Of a stretch of DNA of 64,000 nt, positions 49,302 to 60,028 are shown in pieces (positions within the stretch are counted from its first letter, which is position 1; each line of letters begins with the position of its first letter). The notes beneath the pieces are model-generated. The model had not been told where the DNA came from. It did no database searches and worked only from the letters and a program-made list of their open reading frames with translations. Source of the stretch: Sulfurimonas sp. (lineage in GTDB: Bacteria > Campylobacterota > Campylobacteria > Campylobacterales > Sulfurimonadaceae); the NCBI GenBank assembly GCA_027082875.1, contig JALWTK010000086.1, positions 1-64,000 on the forward strand. The letters run 5' to 3'. A program made the translations under genes and the position numbers.

Positions 49302-50969
49302 ATGATGAATCAAAATATTCCAAAGGGTAAGTACAGAGCTTACCCTCAAATAGAGTTACCAAACCGTGTTTGGCCAACAAAGACAATAACAAAAGCTCCT
49401 CAGTGGTGTAGTGTAGATCTTCGCGATGGTAATCAAGCACTAATCAATCCTATGAGCATGGATAAAAAACTTGAACTTTTCGGACTCTTACTCAAACTAG
49501 GATTTAAAGAGATAGAGGTTGGTTTTCCTTCTGCTTCTAAAGTAGAGTTCGACTTTTTACGCCGTCTAGTAGATGATAATCTTATCCCCAAGGATGTAAC
49601 AGTACAAGTCCTTGTACAAGCCCGTGAGCACTTAATAGCTAAAACATTTGAAGCACTCAAAGGGGTTAAAAAAGCAACTGTTCACCTCTACAATTCTACA
49701 AGTATTGCTCAAAGAAAGATAGTCTTTGGTAAAACACAAGAGGAGATTATAGCTCTAGCTTTAGAAGGTGTTGAACTTGTCAAAAAGTATGAAAAAAAGC
49801 ATGATGGTGAGATTTACTTAGAATATTCTCCTGAGAGTTTTACAGGAACGGAGTTAGAATTTGCTGCTGAAATCTGTAACAAGGTAACTGCTGCTTGGGG
49901 AATAAGTGCCACTCGTAAGGTTATCATCAACCTACCCTCAACCGTAGAGATGGCAACACCAAATATCTATGCAGATCAGATAGAGTGGATGGGTAGACAT
50001 TTAGATAATCGTGAGAATATCCTTATCTCAACACATACACATAATGATCGTGGTACTTCAGTAGCGGCTACAGAGTTAGCTCTTTTAGCTGGTGCAGATA
50101 GAGTTGAGGGGACACTTCTAAGTAATGGCGAACGTACTGGGAATGTAGATATCATCACACTTGCACTCAACATGACAACACAAGGTATAGACTCGAAACT
50201 TGACTTTAGCAATGTAGATGAAGTTCTAGATGTAGTAGAGAGATCAACGGAGATAGAGACACATGTAAGACATCCATATGTTGGAGAACTTGTTTATACT
50301 GCATTTAGTGGCTCGCATCAAGATGCTATAAACAAAGGGCTTGCTTTCCAAAAATCCAAAGCAGATGAGTTATGGGAAGTTCCTTATCTCCCTATAGACC
50401 CTGCTGATGTGGGACGTTCGTATGAGTCTGTTATACGCATCAACTCCCAGTCTGGAAAAGGTGGAGTTGCTTATATCTTAGAAAAAGAGTTTGGCTATCA
50501 ACTTCCAAAGGCTATGCATCCTGAAGTAGGTAAACTTGTTCAAGCTGTGACAGATGTAGAAGGTCGAGTACTTAGTTCGAGTGAAATTGTAGCAATTTTT
50601 GAGAAAAGTTATTTTGAGATGAAGGGTCATCTCTCATTAGTTGATTTTAGTGTATCATCTGATAACAAGCTATCAACATGCTCACTTACCTATATCCATA
50701 ATGGTAAAAAGATACATGCAGAGGGTCAAGGGAATGGTCCTATTGATGCATGTAAAAATGCACTTATAAAAGAGTATAAAAATAGCTTTAGCATTAGTTC
50801 TTACTCCGAACACTCTTGTGGTGAGCAGAGTAGTGCCACTGCTATTGCCTACATAGAGATAGAGACTGCTACAACTATCTCATGTTTTGGTGTAGGTCGA
50901 GATAGTGACATAGCAACAGCATCAATCAAAGCAATGTTTTGTGCACTAAACAAGGCTTTTACAAACTAG
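49302..50969 (+). CDS. leuA: 2-isopropylmalate synthase
   Basis: PQWCSVDLRDGNQALINPM; ISTHTHNDRGTSVAATELALLAGADRVEGTLLSNGERTGN. AAGGA SD supports ATG at 49302 rather than GTG at 49287. Confidence 0.96.
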   Translation: MMNQNIPKGKYRAYPQIELPNRVWPTKTITKAPQWCSVDLRDGNQALINPMSMDKKLELFGLLLKLGFKEIEVGFPSASKVEFDFLRRLVDDNLIPKDVTVQVLVQAREHLIAKTFEALKGVKKATVHLYNSTSIAQRKIVFGKTQEEIIALALEGVELVKKYEKKHDGEIYLEYSPESFTGTELEFAAEICNKVTAAWGISATRKVIINLPSTVEMATPNIYADQIEWMGRHLDNRENILISTHTHNDRGTSVAATELALLAGADRVEGTLLSNGERTGNVDIITLALNMTTQGIDSKLDFSNVDEVLDVVERSTEIETHVRHPYVGELVYTAFSGSHQDAINKGLAFQKSKADELWEVPYLPIDPADVGRSYESVIRINSQSGKGGVAYILEKEFGYQLPKAMHPEVGKLVQAVTDVEGRVLSSSEIVAIFEKSYFEMKGHLSLVDFSVSSDNKLSTCSLTYIHNGKKIHAEGQGNGPIDACKNALIKEYKNSFSISSYSEHSCGEQSSATAIAYIEIETATTISCFGVGRDSDIATASIKAMFCALNKAFTN

Positions 50970-50978
50970 GAATATATA

Positions 50979-51572
50979 ATGGACAAAATCACAGCTATAT
51001 TTGAGAACAACAAGGCATGGGCAAAAAAAGTTTCCGATGCTGACCCTCAGTTTTTTCATAAGATTTCACAATCACAAAAACCAGAGATACTCTGGATAGG
51101 TTGTGCTGATAGCCGTGTTCCTGCAAACCAGATCATTAATCTTCCTGCTGGCGAAGTTTTTGTTCACAGAAATATCGCTAATGTTATCGTACATACTGAC
51201 CTTAATGCCCTCTCAGTCATCCAGTATGCTGTAGATGTTTTAAAGGTAAAGCATATCATAGTCTGTGGGCATTACGGATGTGGAGGGATTAAAGCTTCTA
51301 TGGAAGAGTCTAGTCATGGGCTTATAGATAACTGGCTCAGACATATAAAAGATGTTGCACGTTTTCATGAGCATGAACTCCATAGGATCTCTGATTTTGA
51401 TGCGAGATTTGCTAGGCTTTGTGAGCTCAATGTTTTAGAACAAGTCAATAACATTGAAAACACTACTATAGTTAAGAATGCTCTTGTCAATAACCAAGAG
51501 CTAGAAATCCATGCTTTTATCTATGATATTAAAGATGGTATTATTAGAGATCTAAACGACTTACCAAAGTAG
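50979..51572 (+). CDS. can: Beta-class carbonic anhydrase
   Basis: WIGCADSRVPANQI, VCGHYGCGGIKA. Confidence 0.96.
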   Translation: MDKITAIFENNKAWAKKVSDADPQFFHKISQSQKPEILWIGCADSRVPANQIINLPAGEVFVHRNIANVIVHTDLNALSVIQYAVDVLKVKHIIVCGHYGCGGIKASMEESSHGLIDNWLRHIKDVARFHEHELHRISDFDARFARLCELNVLEQVNNIENTTIVKNALVNNQELEIHAFIYDIKDGIIRDLNDLPK

Positions 51573-53588
51573 CTCTCCTTGAGGATCATCTGATATCTCT
51601 TGTGCTTTTGGTGGCTTTGATATCTCACTAAAATACTCTTTCTTTCCATTCACCGTGGCTTCAATAATCCCCTCTGGCACATCAAACTTACGCTTAATTT
51701 GAGGGTAAAGTTCTACAACATTTCTGTAATAATCAGCAAATGCAGGACCAGAGATGCGACCACCTGTCTCACGTTTATACATAGGTGTATTGTTATCATT
51801 TCCAAACCATACTACCGTAGTTATGGTTGGAGAGTATCCAGCAAGCCATCCATCGACATTTGAGTTAGTTGTTCCTGTTTTAGCTGCGAGTTCTATGCCT
51901 TTTACTTTTGCACGTCTTGCTGTACCATATTTCACAACATCTTCCAATATAGTTGTTAGTATATATGTTTGTGTCGGCGTTCCTGTAATATTTTTCACTA
52001 AAGTTTTTTCATAAATAGTCTCTTCACCCTTTTTAATGCTATTAATAAGATGTGGCTGAACTTGAACACCTTGATTTGAAAAAGAAGTATAATATTTTGC
52101 AAGTTCGAGTGGAGAGAGTGACATCGTCCCAAGAGCAATAGAAAGATCATTTGGAATATTTTTAATATGAAACTTTTTGAGCTCACGAAGGAGTGTCGCT
52201 AAACCTATGTCATTGACAAGGTTAATAGTTGCTAGATTACGCGAGTGAATAAGTGCATTACGAAGAGTTACTAAACCCTTATAGTTCTTCTCATAGTTCT
52301 TAGGTTGCCACTTCATCTCATGCCCATCTTTTTCATACTCATAAGTCTTAGCGATATCTACAAGCTCTGTAGCACCACTATACCCTAAGTCTATTGCCAC
52401 TTGATAGATAAAAGGTTTAAATGCAGAACCAGGTTGGCGTTTCCCCTGAGTAGCACGGTCATAAGAGCTTTTTTTGTAGTCAACACTTCCAACAAGAGCT
52501 AAAATATCTCCACTCTTTGAGTCAAGTGATACTAAAGCACCATTAAGTTGTGAGACATTGACATCTTGGAGACTAAACTGCTCTTTTTGTGTAGGATTTT
52601 TTATCTCTTCAAACTTTTCAAGTTTAGCTTGCTCTATTGCCTGATACTTTTTTATACGTTTATGTGCAGCATCATAAGCAAACTTCAAAGATTTTCGTGC
52701 TGCATCTTGTAGTCTTAAATCTACTGTAGTATAAACCTCATATCCACCTGTTTTAAAGTCTGTAATATTGAGATCACGAAAGCGACGAGCCACTTCATCG
52801 ACAATAAAAGGTGCTTTATTCTGTGTCAAAGTATCATCAAAAACTTTTGGTTGCTCAGCCAATGCAGCTTCATAAGCTCCCTTCTCTATCCAACCTAAAA
52901 CATACATCCGTTTTATAACACGGTTTGCACGCCCCATAGAAATATCGTAATTTTTAGTAGGGGCATAGGTACTTGGTGCCTTTGGCAGTCCTACAAGTAT
53001 AGCCATCTCTTTAAGTGTCAAGTCCTCAAGTCGCTTATGAAAGTAGCCATCAGCTGCGGTCTTAATACCATAGTATCCATGTCCATAATAGATCTCATTT
53101 AAGTAGCGCTCAAGTATCTGCTCTTTTGTAAGAGCATGCTCTATTTTAATAGCATAAATCGCCTCTTTTATCTTACGACTTAACTTCTTTTCTCTTGTAA
53201 GCAAAACATTTTTTACAAGTTGCTGAGTAATGGTACTTGCACCTTCAACAGCCTTACCAGCACGTATTACTTTAATAGCAGCACGAAAAATAGCATCAAT
53301 ATTTATCCCGGGATGCTCAAAAAATGTAGTATCTTCAATAGCTACAAGAGCTTCAATAATACGAGGAGGAATCTCATCAAATGTAGCATAATATCTATGT
53401 TTTTTATTAAATATATTTGCTATCTTTTTCCCATCTTTATCGTAGATACGAGTAGTAACATCAGGATGGTAATCTACAAGTTTGGAGATGTCGTAGTCAT
53501 AGGCATATAGAAAGTACCCTATAAGTGCAAAAGGTGAGAGTAGTCCTAAAACTAGGAGTGTCAGTAGTGTTCGTTTGAGATATTTCAT
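51561..53588 (-). CDS. mrcA: Penicillin-binding protein 1A
   Basis: Glycosyltransferase EDTTFFEHPGINIDAIFRA, transpeptidase RQPGSAFKPFIY and AAKTGTTNSNVDGWLAGYSP. Confidence 0.95.
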   Translation of the reverse strand: MKYLKRTLLTLLVLGLLSPFALIGYFLYAYDYDISKLVDYHPDVTTRIYDKDGKKIANIFNKKHRYYATFDEIPPRIIEALVAIEDTTFFEHPGINIDAIFRAAIKVIRAGKAVEGASTITQQLVKNVLLTREKKLSRKIKEAIYAIKIEHALTKEQILERYLNEIYYGHGYYGIKTAADGYFHKRLEDLTLKEMAILVGLPKAPSTYAPTKNYDISMGRANRVIKRMYVLGWIEKGAYEAALAEQPKVFDDTLTQNKAPFIVDEVARRFRDLNITDFKTGGYEVYTTVDLRLQDAARKSLKFAYDAAHKRIKKYQAIEQAKLEKFEEIKNPTQKEQFSLQDVNVSQLNGALVSLDSKSGDILALVGSVDYKKSSYDRATQGKRQPGSAFKPFIYQVAIDLGYSGATELVDIAKTYEYEKDGHEMKWQPKNYEKNYKGLVTLRNALIHSRNLATINLVNDIGLATLLRELKKFHIKNIPNDLSIALGTMSLSPLELAKYYTSFSNQGVQVQPHLINSIKKGEETIYEKTLVKNITGTPTQTYILTTILEDVVKYGTARRAKVKGIELAAKTGTTNSNVDGWLAGYSPTITTVVWFGNDNNTPMYKRETGGRISGPAFADYYRNVVELYPQIKRKFDVPEGIIEATVNGKKEYFSEISKPPKAQEISDDPQGELLW

Positions 53589-54274
53589 TTTCTAAATTCC
53601 CTATTTGCAAAATTTGCTTCTATTAATGTTCTTGTATAAGCCATCTGTGGATTGTCTATAATATCTTTCATCCTACCGCTCTCTACAACTCTACCCTCTT
53701 TTAAAACACAAATATCTTCGCATAAATTTTGTGCTGAGGCTATATCATGTGTTACAAAGAGTATCAAAAAATTCTCTTGTTTTTGTAGCTTTTTAAGTAA
53801 CTCAATAACTACTACACGAGTCTGGGGATCAAGTGCAGTAGTTGGTTCATCAAGAAGAAGAAGTTTTGGTCTCTTACTAAGTGCCATGGCAATCACTACA
53901 CGTTGTAGCTGTCCACCGGAGAGCTCTGGAGGGAACCTCCCTAAAAGTTCTTTGCCTAACCCAACTTCTTCAAATATTTCATCTAGTCTACTCTTATCCA
54001 CAAAAAACTGCTTAGCAATCTTTGTCAAAGGAGAGAGTGCTGTAAAAGGATTTTGAGGTATAAATGCTACACTTTCCCCTGCTCTTAACTCAAAGTCGCT
54101 CTCACTCTCTAAACTTACTTTCATGCTTGCTGGTAACATCCCAAGTAGTGACTTGAGTGTCAAGCTCTTTCCGCTACCACTCTGACCTACTAACGCAAGA
54201 GAACTCTCTATCTCGAATGCTATATCAACTAAGCGAGTCTGCTCTAAATCAATAGTAAGTTTTTTAACTTTCAT
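53585..54274 (-). CDS. Orphan oligopeptide/nickel-type ABC ATP-binding protein
   Basis: VGQSGSGKSLTLKSLLG, ELSGGQLQRVVIAMAL, LLDEPTTALDP; no permease nearby. Confidence 0.88.
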   Translation of the reverse strand: MKVKKLTIDLEQTRLVDIAFEIESSLALVGQSGSGKSLTLKSLLGMLPASMKVSLESESDFELRAGESVAFIPQNPFTALSPLTKIAKQFFVDKSRLDEIFEEVGLGKELLGRFPPELSGGQLQRVVIAMALSKRPKLLLLDEPTTALDPQTRVVVIELLKKLQKQENFLILFVTHDIASAQNLCEDICVLKEGRVVESGRMKDIIDNPQMAYTRTLIEANFANREFRK

Positions 54275-55371
54275 CTTTTTTCGCTCATAACATATAAACT
54301 TTTACATACAGCTCGAAGTTCTTCAACAGACTCCCCCACTCTAGCGATAAGCCGAATTATCGCACGAGGAACAGTAGGTTGACGTATTCCACCTACACTA
54401 TAGCCTTGTGCTATCAGCATATCTTTTATCTCAATAACTTTCTTGTTGTCATCAATGACAACAGGTACAATAAGCCCTGCAACCGAAATACCAAGTTCCT
54501 CTTTGACAACAAGTTGCCTCTCTTTAATCTCATCTTTTAAACTCTCACAGTTTTGTAGAATATACTCAAGAGATTTATGTGCTAAAAGTGTATCATAAAG
54601 TGAAAGTGATGTTGCATAAATAATAGGCTTCGCACGGTTAATAAGATACTCAACTATATGCTCGTCAGCTAAGATAAATGCTCCAAAACTTCCATAAGCC
54701 TTGCCTAGTGTTCCCATCTTTATGTGATTTACTTTTGGCACTATACCATAGTAATCAAACACTCCCATAAGTTTCTCACCTATAATACCACTACTGTGTG
54801 CTTCATCTACGATGAGCAGAGCATTTGCACTATCTACTATATCAAATACTTCGCGTTTACAAAGGTCTCCATCCATGGAGTAGATGCCCTCTACTGCTAC
54901 TATCTTGCGTTTAGCCTGAGAGTTTTTTAGTAGAGTCTTTAACTCATCCATATCGTTATGCTTAAAAAACACAACATCAATATGCTTGAGATTTGATGCA
55001 AGTACTCCCGATGCATGATACAGTTCATCCATAAAAAGAGTATCACCCTTTCTTACAAGTGATTCCATAAGAGCAATATTTGCATTAAATCCACTTCCAA
55101 GAACTACACCTGCTTCAAAATCATTTGCCAAACATAAAGCATCTTCAAAATCCTTATGTATCTGATGATAGCCACTCACAAGCATGGATGCCTTACTTGC
55201 ATGTATATCAGAATTATTTAATAGCTCTACAGTTTTTTGATGCAATAATTTATTGTGTGCAAGTCCAAGGTAATCATTTGAAGAAAAATCTTTGAGCTTG
55301 TTTGAGAGAACTTCTCGAGTTCTATATCGTCCTGATCTCTTCAGTGCTTTGAGCTCGTTTTCGTAAAACAT
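54271..55371 (-). CDS. bioF: 8-amino-7-oxononanoate synthase / KBL-like PLP enzyme
   Basis: DFSSNDYLGLAHN, VDEAHSSGIIGEK, MGTLGKAYGSFGAFI. Confidence 0.88.
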   Translation of the reverse strand: MFYENELKALKRSGRYRTREVLSNKLKDFSSNDYLGLAHNKLLHQKTVELLNNSDIHASKASMLVSGYHQIHKDFEDALCLANDFEAGVVLGSGFNANIALMESLVRKGDTLFMDELYHASGVLASNLKHIDVVFFKHNDMDELKTLLKNSQAKRKIVAVEGIYSMDGDLCKREVFDIVDSANALLIVDEAHSSGIIGEKLMGVFDYYGIVPKVNHIKMGTLGKAYGSFGAFILADEHIVEYLINRAKPIIYATSLSLYDTLLAHKSLEYILQNCESLKDEIKERQLVVKEELGISVAGLIVPVVIDDNKKVIEIKDMLIAQGYSVGGIRQPTVPRAIIRLIARVGESVEELRAVCKSLYVMSEKR

Positions 55372-56327
55372 TACCCTATAACGACCCTGTTTCGCCCACT
55401 CTCTTTTGCTCTATAGAGTGCTTTATCTGCACGACTATAGATACTCTCTTCATCATCACCTTTCACATACTCAACCACTCCAAAACTCATAGTAATTGAA
55501 GTGACTTTTTTATGCTCTTCAACAAGTTTTCGCAGTTTCTGGGCAAGGAGATATCCCTTATCTTTTGTTGTGTAAGGAAGTATAAGAGTAAATTCCTCAC
55601 CCCCTATTCTACAAAAAGTATCTACTTCCCTTAGTGTATACGAGATAAGACGTGTGTACTCTTTAAGTACTTTATCTCCTATATCGTGTCCCAGAGAGTC
55701 ATTAATTTTTTTGAAAAAGTCTATATCCATCATTACCAAAGAAAAAGGATGTAGATAACGCTGTGCTAAGATAATTTGCTTTAAGAGAACATCATCATAA
55801 AGTTTTCTATTGCCTATATGTGTCAGTTCATCTTTTATACTTAAAGAAACGAGCTCATGTCTTGTAGTCTCTTGTTCTGTAATGTCTGAAAGTATTAGTG
55901 CATATATATTTTTCTGTTCATCTATAAGTGAAGCTGAGGCTAAAAAATAGTAAATTTCTTCATCAATTTTCATTTTAATTTTATGTTTTATCATCTGAAA
56001 TGTTACTAAGTATTCTACCCAAGAAACACCATCATTAATAGGGGAGAGATATCCCTCTTCTTCTACAAAAAATTCACATATACAAGTATGTTTTTTAGAG
56101 AAGTCTGTAATATTATTAAACTCAAGGAAGTACTTAAAGAATGTTTTGTTTGCACTCAAAATATTTCTTTGATCACTCAAAAGTACAATATTCGTAGAGG
56201 TGTCAATAATTGACTTATAGTAAGCCTGTTGACGAGAAAACTTCTTAAGAAAGTTGGTACTTAATAGTGAAATAAGAAAGATTATTACAAGAGCTACTCC
56301 GGCAATGAGTTCATAAGATATAAACAT
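55371..56327 (-). CDS. PAS-like/GGDEF domain diguanylate cyclase
   Basis: N-terminal TM; DELTHIGNRKLYDDVL; FCRIGGEEFTLILP (GGEEF). Confidence 0.92.
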   Translation of the reverse strand: MFISYELIAGVALVIIFLISLLSTNFLKKFSRQQAYYKSIIDTSTNIVLLSDQRNILSANKTFFKYFLEFNNITDFSKKHTCICEFFVEEEGYLSPINDGVSWVEYLVTFQMIKHKIKMKIDEEIYYFLASASLIDEQKNIYALILSDITEQETTRHELVSLSIKDELTHIGNRKLYDDVLLKQIILAQRYLHPFSLVMMDIDFFKKINDSLGHDIGDKVLKEYTRLISYTLREVDTFCRIGGEEFTLILPYTTKDKGYLLAQKLRKLVEEHKKVTSITMSFGVVEYVKGDDEESIYSRADKALYRAKESGRNRVVIG

Positions 56328-56880
56328 TAGTTTTCTCCATAAACCGAGCGAGGACTTCTACACTCAGACCCATAGCGGTGGACTCATATCCACGGACTTC
56401 TTTGATATAAGACTTACAAAAACCCTCAACCATACAAGCACCAGCCTTACCTCGCCACTCTCCACTCTCCAAGTAAGCATCCAAGTCATCTACATCAAAA
56501 TCAGCAAATATATAATCAGTCTGTGAAATATCTATCACTTTCTTCGCTTTGGACTCATAAATCATACAGGTAATGATGCTCGTAATATTTCCACTTTGTG
56601 TCATTAAAATATTACGAGCATCATCTACACACTTTGCTTTTCTTAGAATATGTCCTTGTGAAGTAACCACGGTATCTGCTACAAGAAGTGGTATATCTTC
56701 GCAACCAAAAGCATCTATATTAGCATTGTACTTACCTAGTGTTGCTTGATACACAAAGTTTTTTGGAGAGAGTGCGACTATGCTATCTTCATCAAAATCC
56801 ACACTCTCTTGAATAAATGCGATACCTGCATTTCTCAGTAGCATTGATCGGGTTTGAGAAGAGGAGCAGAGTCTAAGCAT
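56311..56880 (-). CDS. maf: Maf-like nucleotide pyrophosphatase
   Basis: LCSSSQTRSMLLRNAGIAFIQE; LLVADTVVTSQGHILRKA. Confidence 0.9.
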   Translation of the reverse strand: MLRLCSSSQTRSMLLRNAGIAFIQESVDFDEDSIVALSPKNFVYQATLGKYNANIDAFGCEDIPLLVADTVVTSQGHILRKAKCVDDARNILMTQSGNITSIITCMIYESKAKKVIDISQTDYIFADFDVDDLDAYLESGEWRGKAGACMVEGFCKSYIKEVRGYESTAMGLSVEVLARFMEKTNVYIL

Positions 56881-57406
56881 TTCTAAGTGTTACTCCAAGA
56901 TAGATAGCAATGAGACCGAGGATAATGTTAAGTGGTACCATATACTTACCAATGAGACTTAGTCCAGATGCTGCACCGGCGCTATCACCTTTGGCTAACA
57001 GCTTATCCGCCGATGAACGTTTGTATGCCATAAGAGCGAGGTTTCCTGTCATTATCATCCATATAACCTCTTTAACATGTACAATGTTATAAATATGCAT
57101 AGCATACTCACTTATAACATTTCCATTTTCATCTACAGCAGCAGCACGAAATCCAAGACTCACAGCCATAATAACCGCAGTAATAATGAGAGTAATAACA
57201 AAAGGTGTGACTATGATAAAGAGGCGTTTGAGAGCATGAGAGATGCGTTCAAGTCTATGAAGAGGGTTCTCTATCTCAAGAAAAGAGTTATGAGCAGCAA
57301 AACGCATAGCGATCATACCACCAACCCACACAACAGCAGAGAGAATATGTAAAAATACTATCTCAGTCCCAAAGTTTCCAAAGAGGGTCATCATAAAGTC
57401 TTTCAT
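56873..57406 (-). CDS. CopD-like integral membrane protein
   Basis: 177 aa, four TMs; [25 protein letters not shown]. Confidence 0.7.
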   Translation of the reverse strand: MKDFMMTLFGNFGTEIVFLHILSAVVWVGGMIAMRFAAHNSFLEIENPLHRLERISHALKRLFIIVTPFVITLIITAVIMAVSLGFRAAAVDENGNVISEYAMHIYNIVHVKEVIWMIMTGNLALMAYKRSSADKLLAKGDSAGAASGLSLIGKYMVPLNIILGLIAIYLGVTLRNA

Positions 57407-59958
57407 TGTGCTAGTGCCTCTTGGATAAATGCAAGTGACGCCTCTTTTGCTTCAGGAAGCCTACTAGCATCTTTTCCACCGGCTTGTGCAAAGTCTGGAC
57501 GACCACCTCCACCACCACCAAGGATTGGAGCAATTTTTTTGATCCAATCACCAGCTTTTGCATTGGCATCTTTCACACCACAAGCTATGAGAACTTTATC
57601 TCCTTTTACTTGAAAGAGCATTGCACAGAGTTTTTCATTTTCATTTTTAAGAGCATCTATCTTCTCTTTGATATCGCCAGTTGGGTACTCTTCAACCACA
57701 ACAGCCACACCATGTATCTCATCAGCACTTATCTCTACTTTTGCAGACTCTTGTGCCTCTTTGAGTTCACTTTTTAACTCCACTACAGAAGATTTAAGTC
57801 TATTAATTCCTGCAAGAAGGTCTAAGTTTTTCACTTCTGCTTGTGCATCTTGCACTAAGGTTCTCTGCTCACAAAAGTACTTATAAGCCGCATTTCCACA
57901 AACAGCTTCAATACGTCTCACACCAGCTGAAACACCAGACTCTTTTGTGATGATAAATGAGCCGATATTTGCAGTATTTGTTACATGAACGCCACCACAA
58001 AACTCAATACTCGCATCCCCAAAACTTACAACACGAACTTCATCACCATACTTCTCTCCAAACTGAGATTTTGCACCAGATTTCTTCGCATCTTCTATAC
58101 CTAGCACTTCTGTTTTAGCTGTGATGCCACGCATGATTTCGTAGTTTACACGTTGCTCTATTTCGCTTAACTCCGCATCACTAATAGGTTTTGGATGAGA
58201 GAAGTCAAAACGCAAACGCGATGCTTCATTGAGTGAACCTGCTTGTGCGATATGATCACCTAATATGTCTGAGAGTACCGCATGTAAAAGGTGTGTAGCC
58301 GAATGGTGTTTGATAATTTCATTTCTAGAAATATCTACTTTTGCATCTACTACAGTACCTACTTTAAGTGCCTTAGTAACTTCTATCTCCACAAGAGAGA
58401 GACCGAAAAATTTCTTCGTATCAAGAACTTTTGCAAAACCTTCAAGCTCACCCTCATCTCCAGTCTGTCCACCACTCTCTGCATAAAATGGAGTGATATC
58501 TAAAAGTGCCCAACCATTTTCACCTGCATTTAAACTCTCTACTCTTTTATACTCTGCATTTAAAAGAGCTTGCACTTCACCCGAGTGTGTTGTAAACTCA
58601 TAGCCAACAAAAGTGTTCTCGCCAAACTCTTCAAGGAGTGCTTTAAAGTCCCCTTGAGTTGCCACGTCACCGGAGCCTTTCCAAGCTGCTTTAGCCCGTG
58701 TGCGTTGCTCAAGCATAAGGGATTCAAACTTCTCGCTATCAAGCCCTAAGTTTTTCTCTTTGAGCATATCTTCAGTGAGGTCTAGGGGAAAGCCAAAAGT
58801 ATCATAAAGTTTAAACGCCACTTCACCGCTAAATACTTTGTCCGTGTTCTTTAATTCTTCTTCAAAGAGTGCTATCCCAGACTCAATAGTCTTGAAAAAT
58901 CTCGCCTCTTCAAGTTGGATCTGTTCTTTTACAGCTTCTGATTTTTGTGCTAAGTAGTCATACTCTTTACCCATTATAGCTACTAAAGTATCAACTATTT
59001 TGTACATAAATGGCTCACGGAATCCTAAAAGATACCCATGTCTTACAGCACGACGAAGAATACGACGAAGTACATAACCACGACCTTCGTTTGAGAAGTT
59101 TGTTCCTTGAGAGAGCAAGAAAACAGCCGTTCTTATGTGGTCAGCGATAACGCGATAAGAGGCACCTGTTTTATAAACATATTCCTTACCGATCATCTGC
59201 TCTACCTGCTCTATCATTGGCATAAAAAGTGATGAACCGTAGTTAGAAGTTTTACCCTCTTTGATGGCTACAACACGTTCAAGTCCCATACCAGTATCTA
59301 TAGAAGGTTTCGCAAGAGGGATTCTCTCTCCGCCTTTTTCTTTGACTTCATACTGCATGAAAACAAGGTTCCAGATCTCTAAAAATCTATCACCCTCTCC
59401 ACCCATTTTATCCTCAGGGCCATTGAACTCCTCGTGCCCTTGATCATAAAAGATCTCAGAACATGGACCACAAGGACCTGTATCACCCATAGACCAAAAG
59501 TTATCAGCATCACCAAGACGCATAATTCTATCTGCCGCTATGTGCTTTTTCCACATCTCCTCCGCTTCATCATCAGAGTCATGTACAGTTACCCAAAGTT
59601 TGTCTATGTCAAGTTCAAGAACTTTAGTAATAAACTCCCAAGCAAAACCAATCGCCTCTTCTTTAAAGTAGTCTCCAAAAGAGAAGTTCCCCATCATCTC
59701 AAAGAAAGTGTGGTGGCGTGCAGTATGTCCTACATTTTCAAGGTCATTATGCTTTCCACCTGCGCGAATACAAGTCTGACAAGATGTCGCACGAGGGTTA
59801 GCAGGTCTTGGAATTTCACCTGTAAATATCGACTTAAAGGGAACCATTCCCGCATTGTTAAAAAGAAGTGTCGCATCATCTGGCACCAAAGGTGCTGAAG
59901 CTACACGGCTATGTTGTTTTGATTCAAAAAATCTTAGGTACTCTTCTCTAATATCCAT
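57403..59958 (-). CDS. alaS: Alanyl-tRNA synthetase
   Basis: [58 protein letters not shown]. Confidence 0.98.
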   Translation of the reverse strand: MDIREEYLRFFESKQHSRVASAPLVPDDATLLFNNAGMVPFKSIFTGEIPRPANPRATSCQTCIRAGGKHNDLENVGHTARHHTFFEMMGNFSFGDYFKEEAIGFAWEFITKVLELDIDKLWVTVHDSDDEAEEMWKKHIAADRIMRLGDADNFWSMGDTGPCGPCSEIFYDQGHEEFNGPEDKMGGEGDRFLEIWNLVFMQYEVKEKGGERIPLAKPSIDTGMGLERVVAIKEGKTSNYGSSLFMPMIEQVEQMIGKEYVYKTGASYRVIADHIRTAVFLLSQGTNFSNEGRGYVLRRILRRAVRHGYLLGFREPFMYKIVDTLVAIMGKEYDYLAQKSEAVKEQIQLEEARFFKTIESGIALFEEELKNTDKVFSGEVAFKLYDTFGFPLDLTEDMLKEKNLGLDSEKFESLMLEQRTRAKAAWKGSGDVATQGDFKALLEEFGENTFVGYEFTTHSGEVQALLNAEYKRVESLNAGENGWALLDITPFYAESGGQTGDEGELEGFAKVLDTKKFFGLSLVEIEVTKALKVGTVVDAKVDISRNEIIKHHSATHLLHAVLSDILGDHIAQAGSLNEASRLRFDFSHPKPISDAELSEIEQRVNYEIMRGITAKTEVLGIEDAKKSGAKSQFGEKYGDEVRVVSFGDASIEFCGGVHVTNTANIGSFIITKESGVSAGVRRIEAVCGNAAYKYFCEQRTLVQDAQAEVKNLDLLAGINRLKSSVVELKSELKEAQESAKVEISADEIHGVAVVVEEYPTGDIKEKIDALKNENEKLCAMLFQVKGDKVLIACGVKDANAKAGDWIKKIAPILGGGGGGRPDFAQAGGKDASRLPEAKEASLAFIQEALAQ

Positions 59959-60028
59959 AATTACATCTCTTTTATAAAATTACGCGATTATATCCTAAAT
60001 GAACTATATTTTACTTTAGAGATTCCCT

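Noticed and set aside
59434-59898. 154-aa plus-strand ORF
   Set aside because: Antisense to alaS; no independent support.
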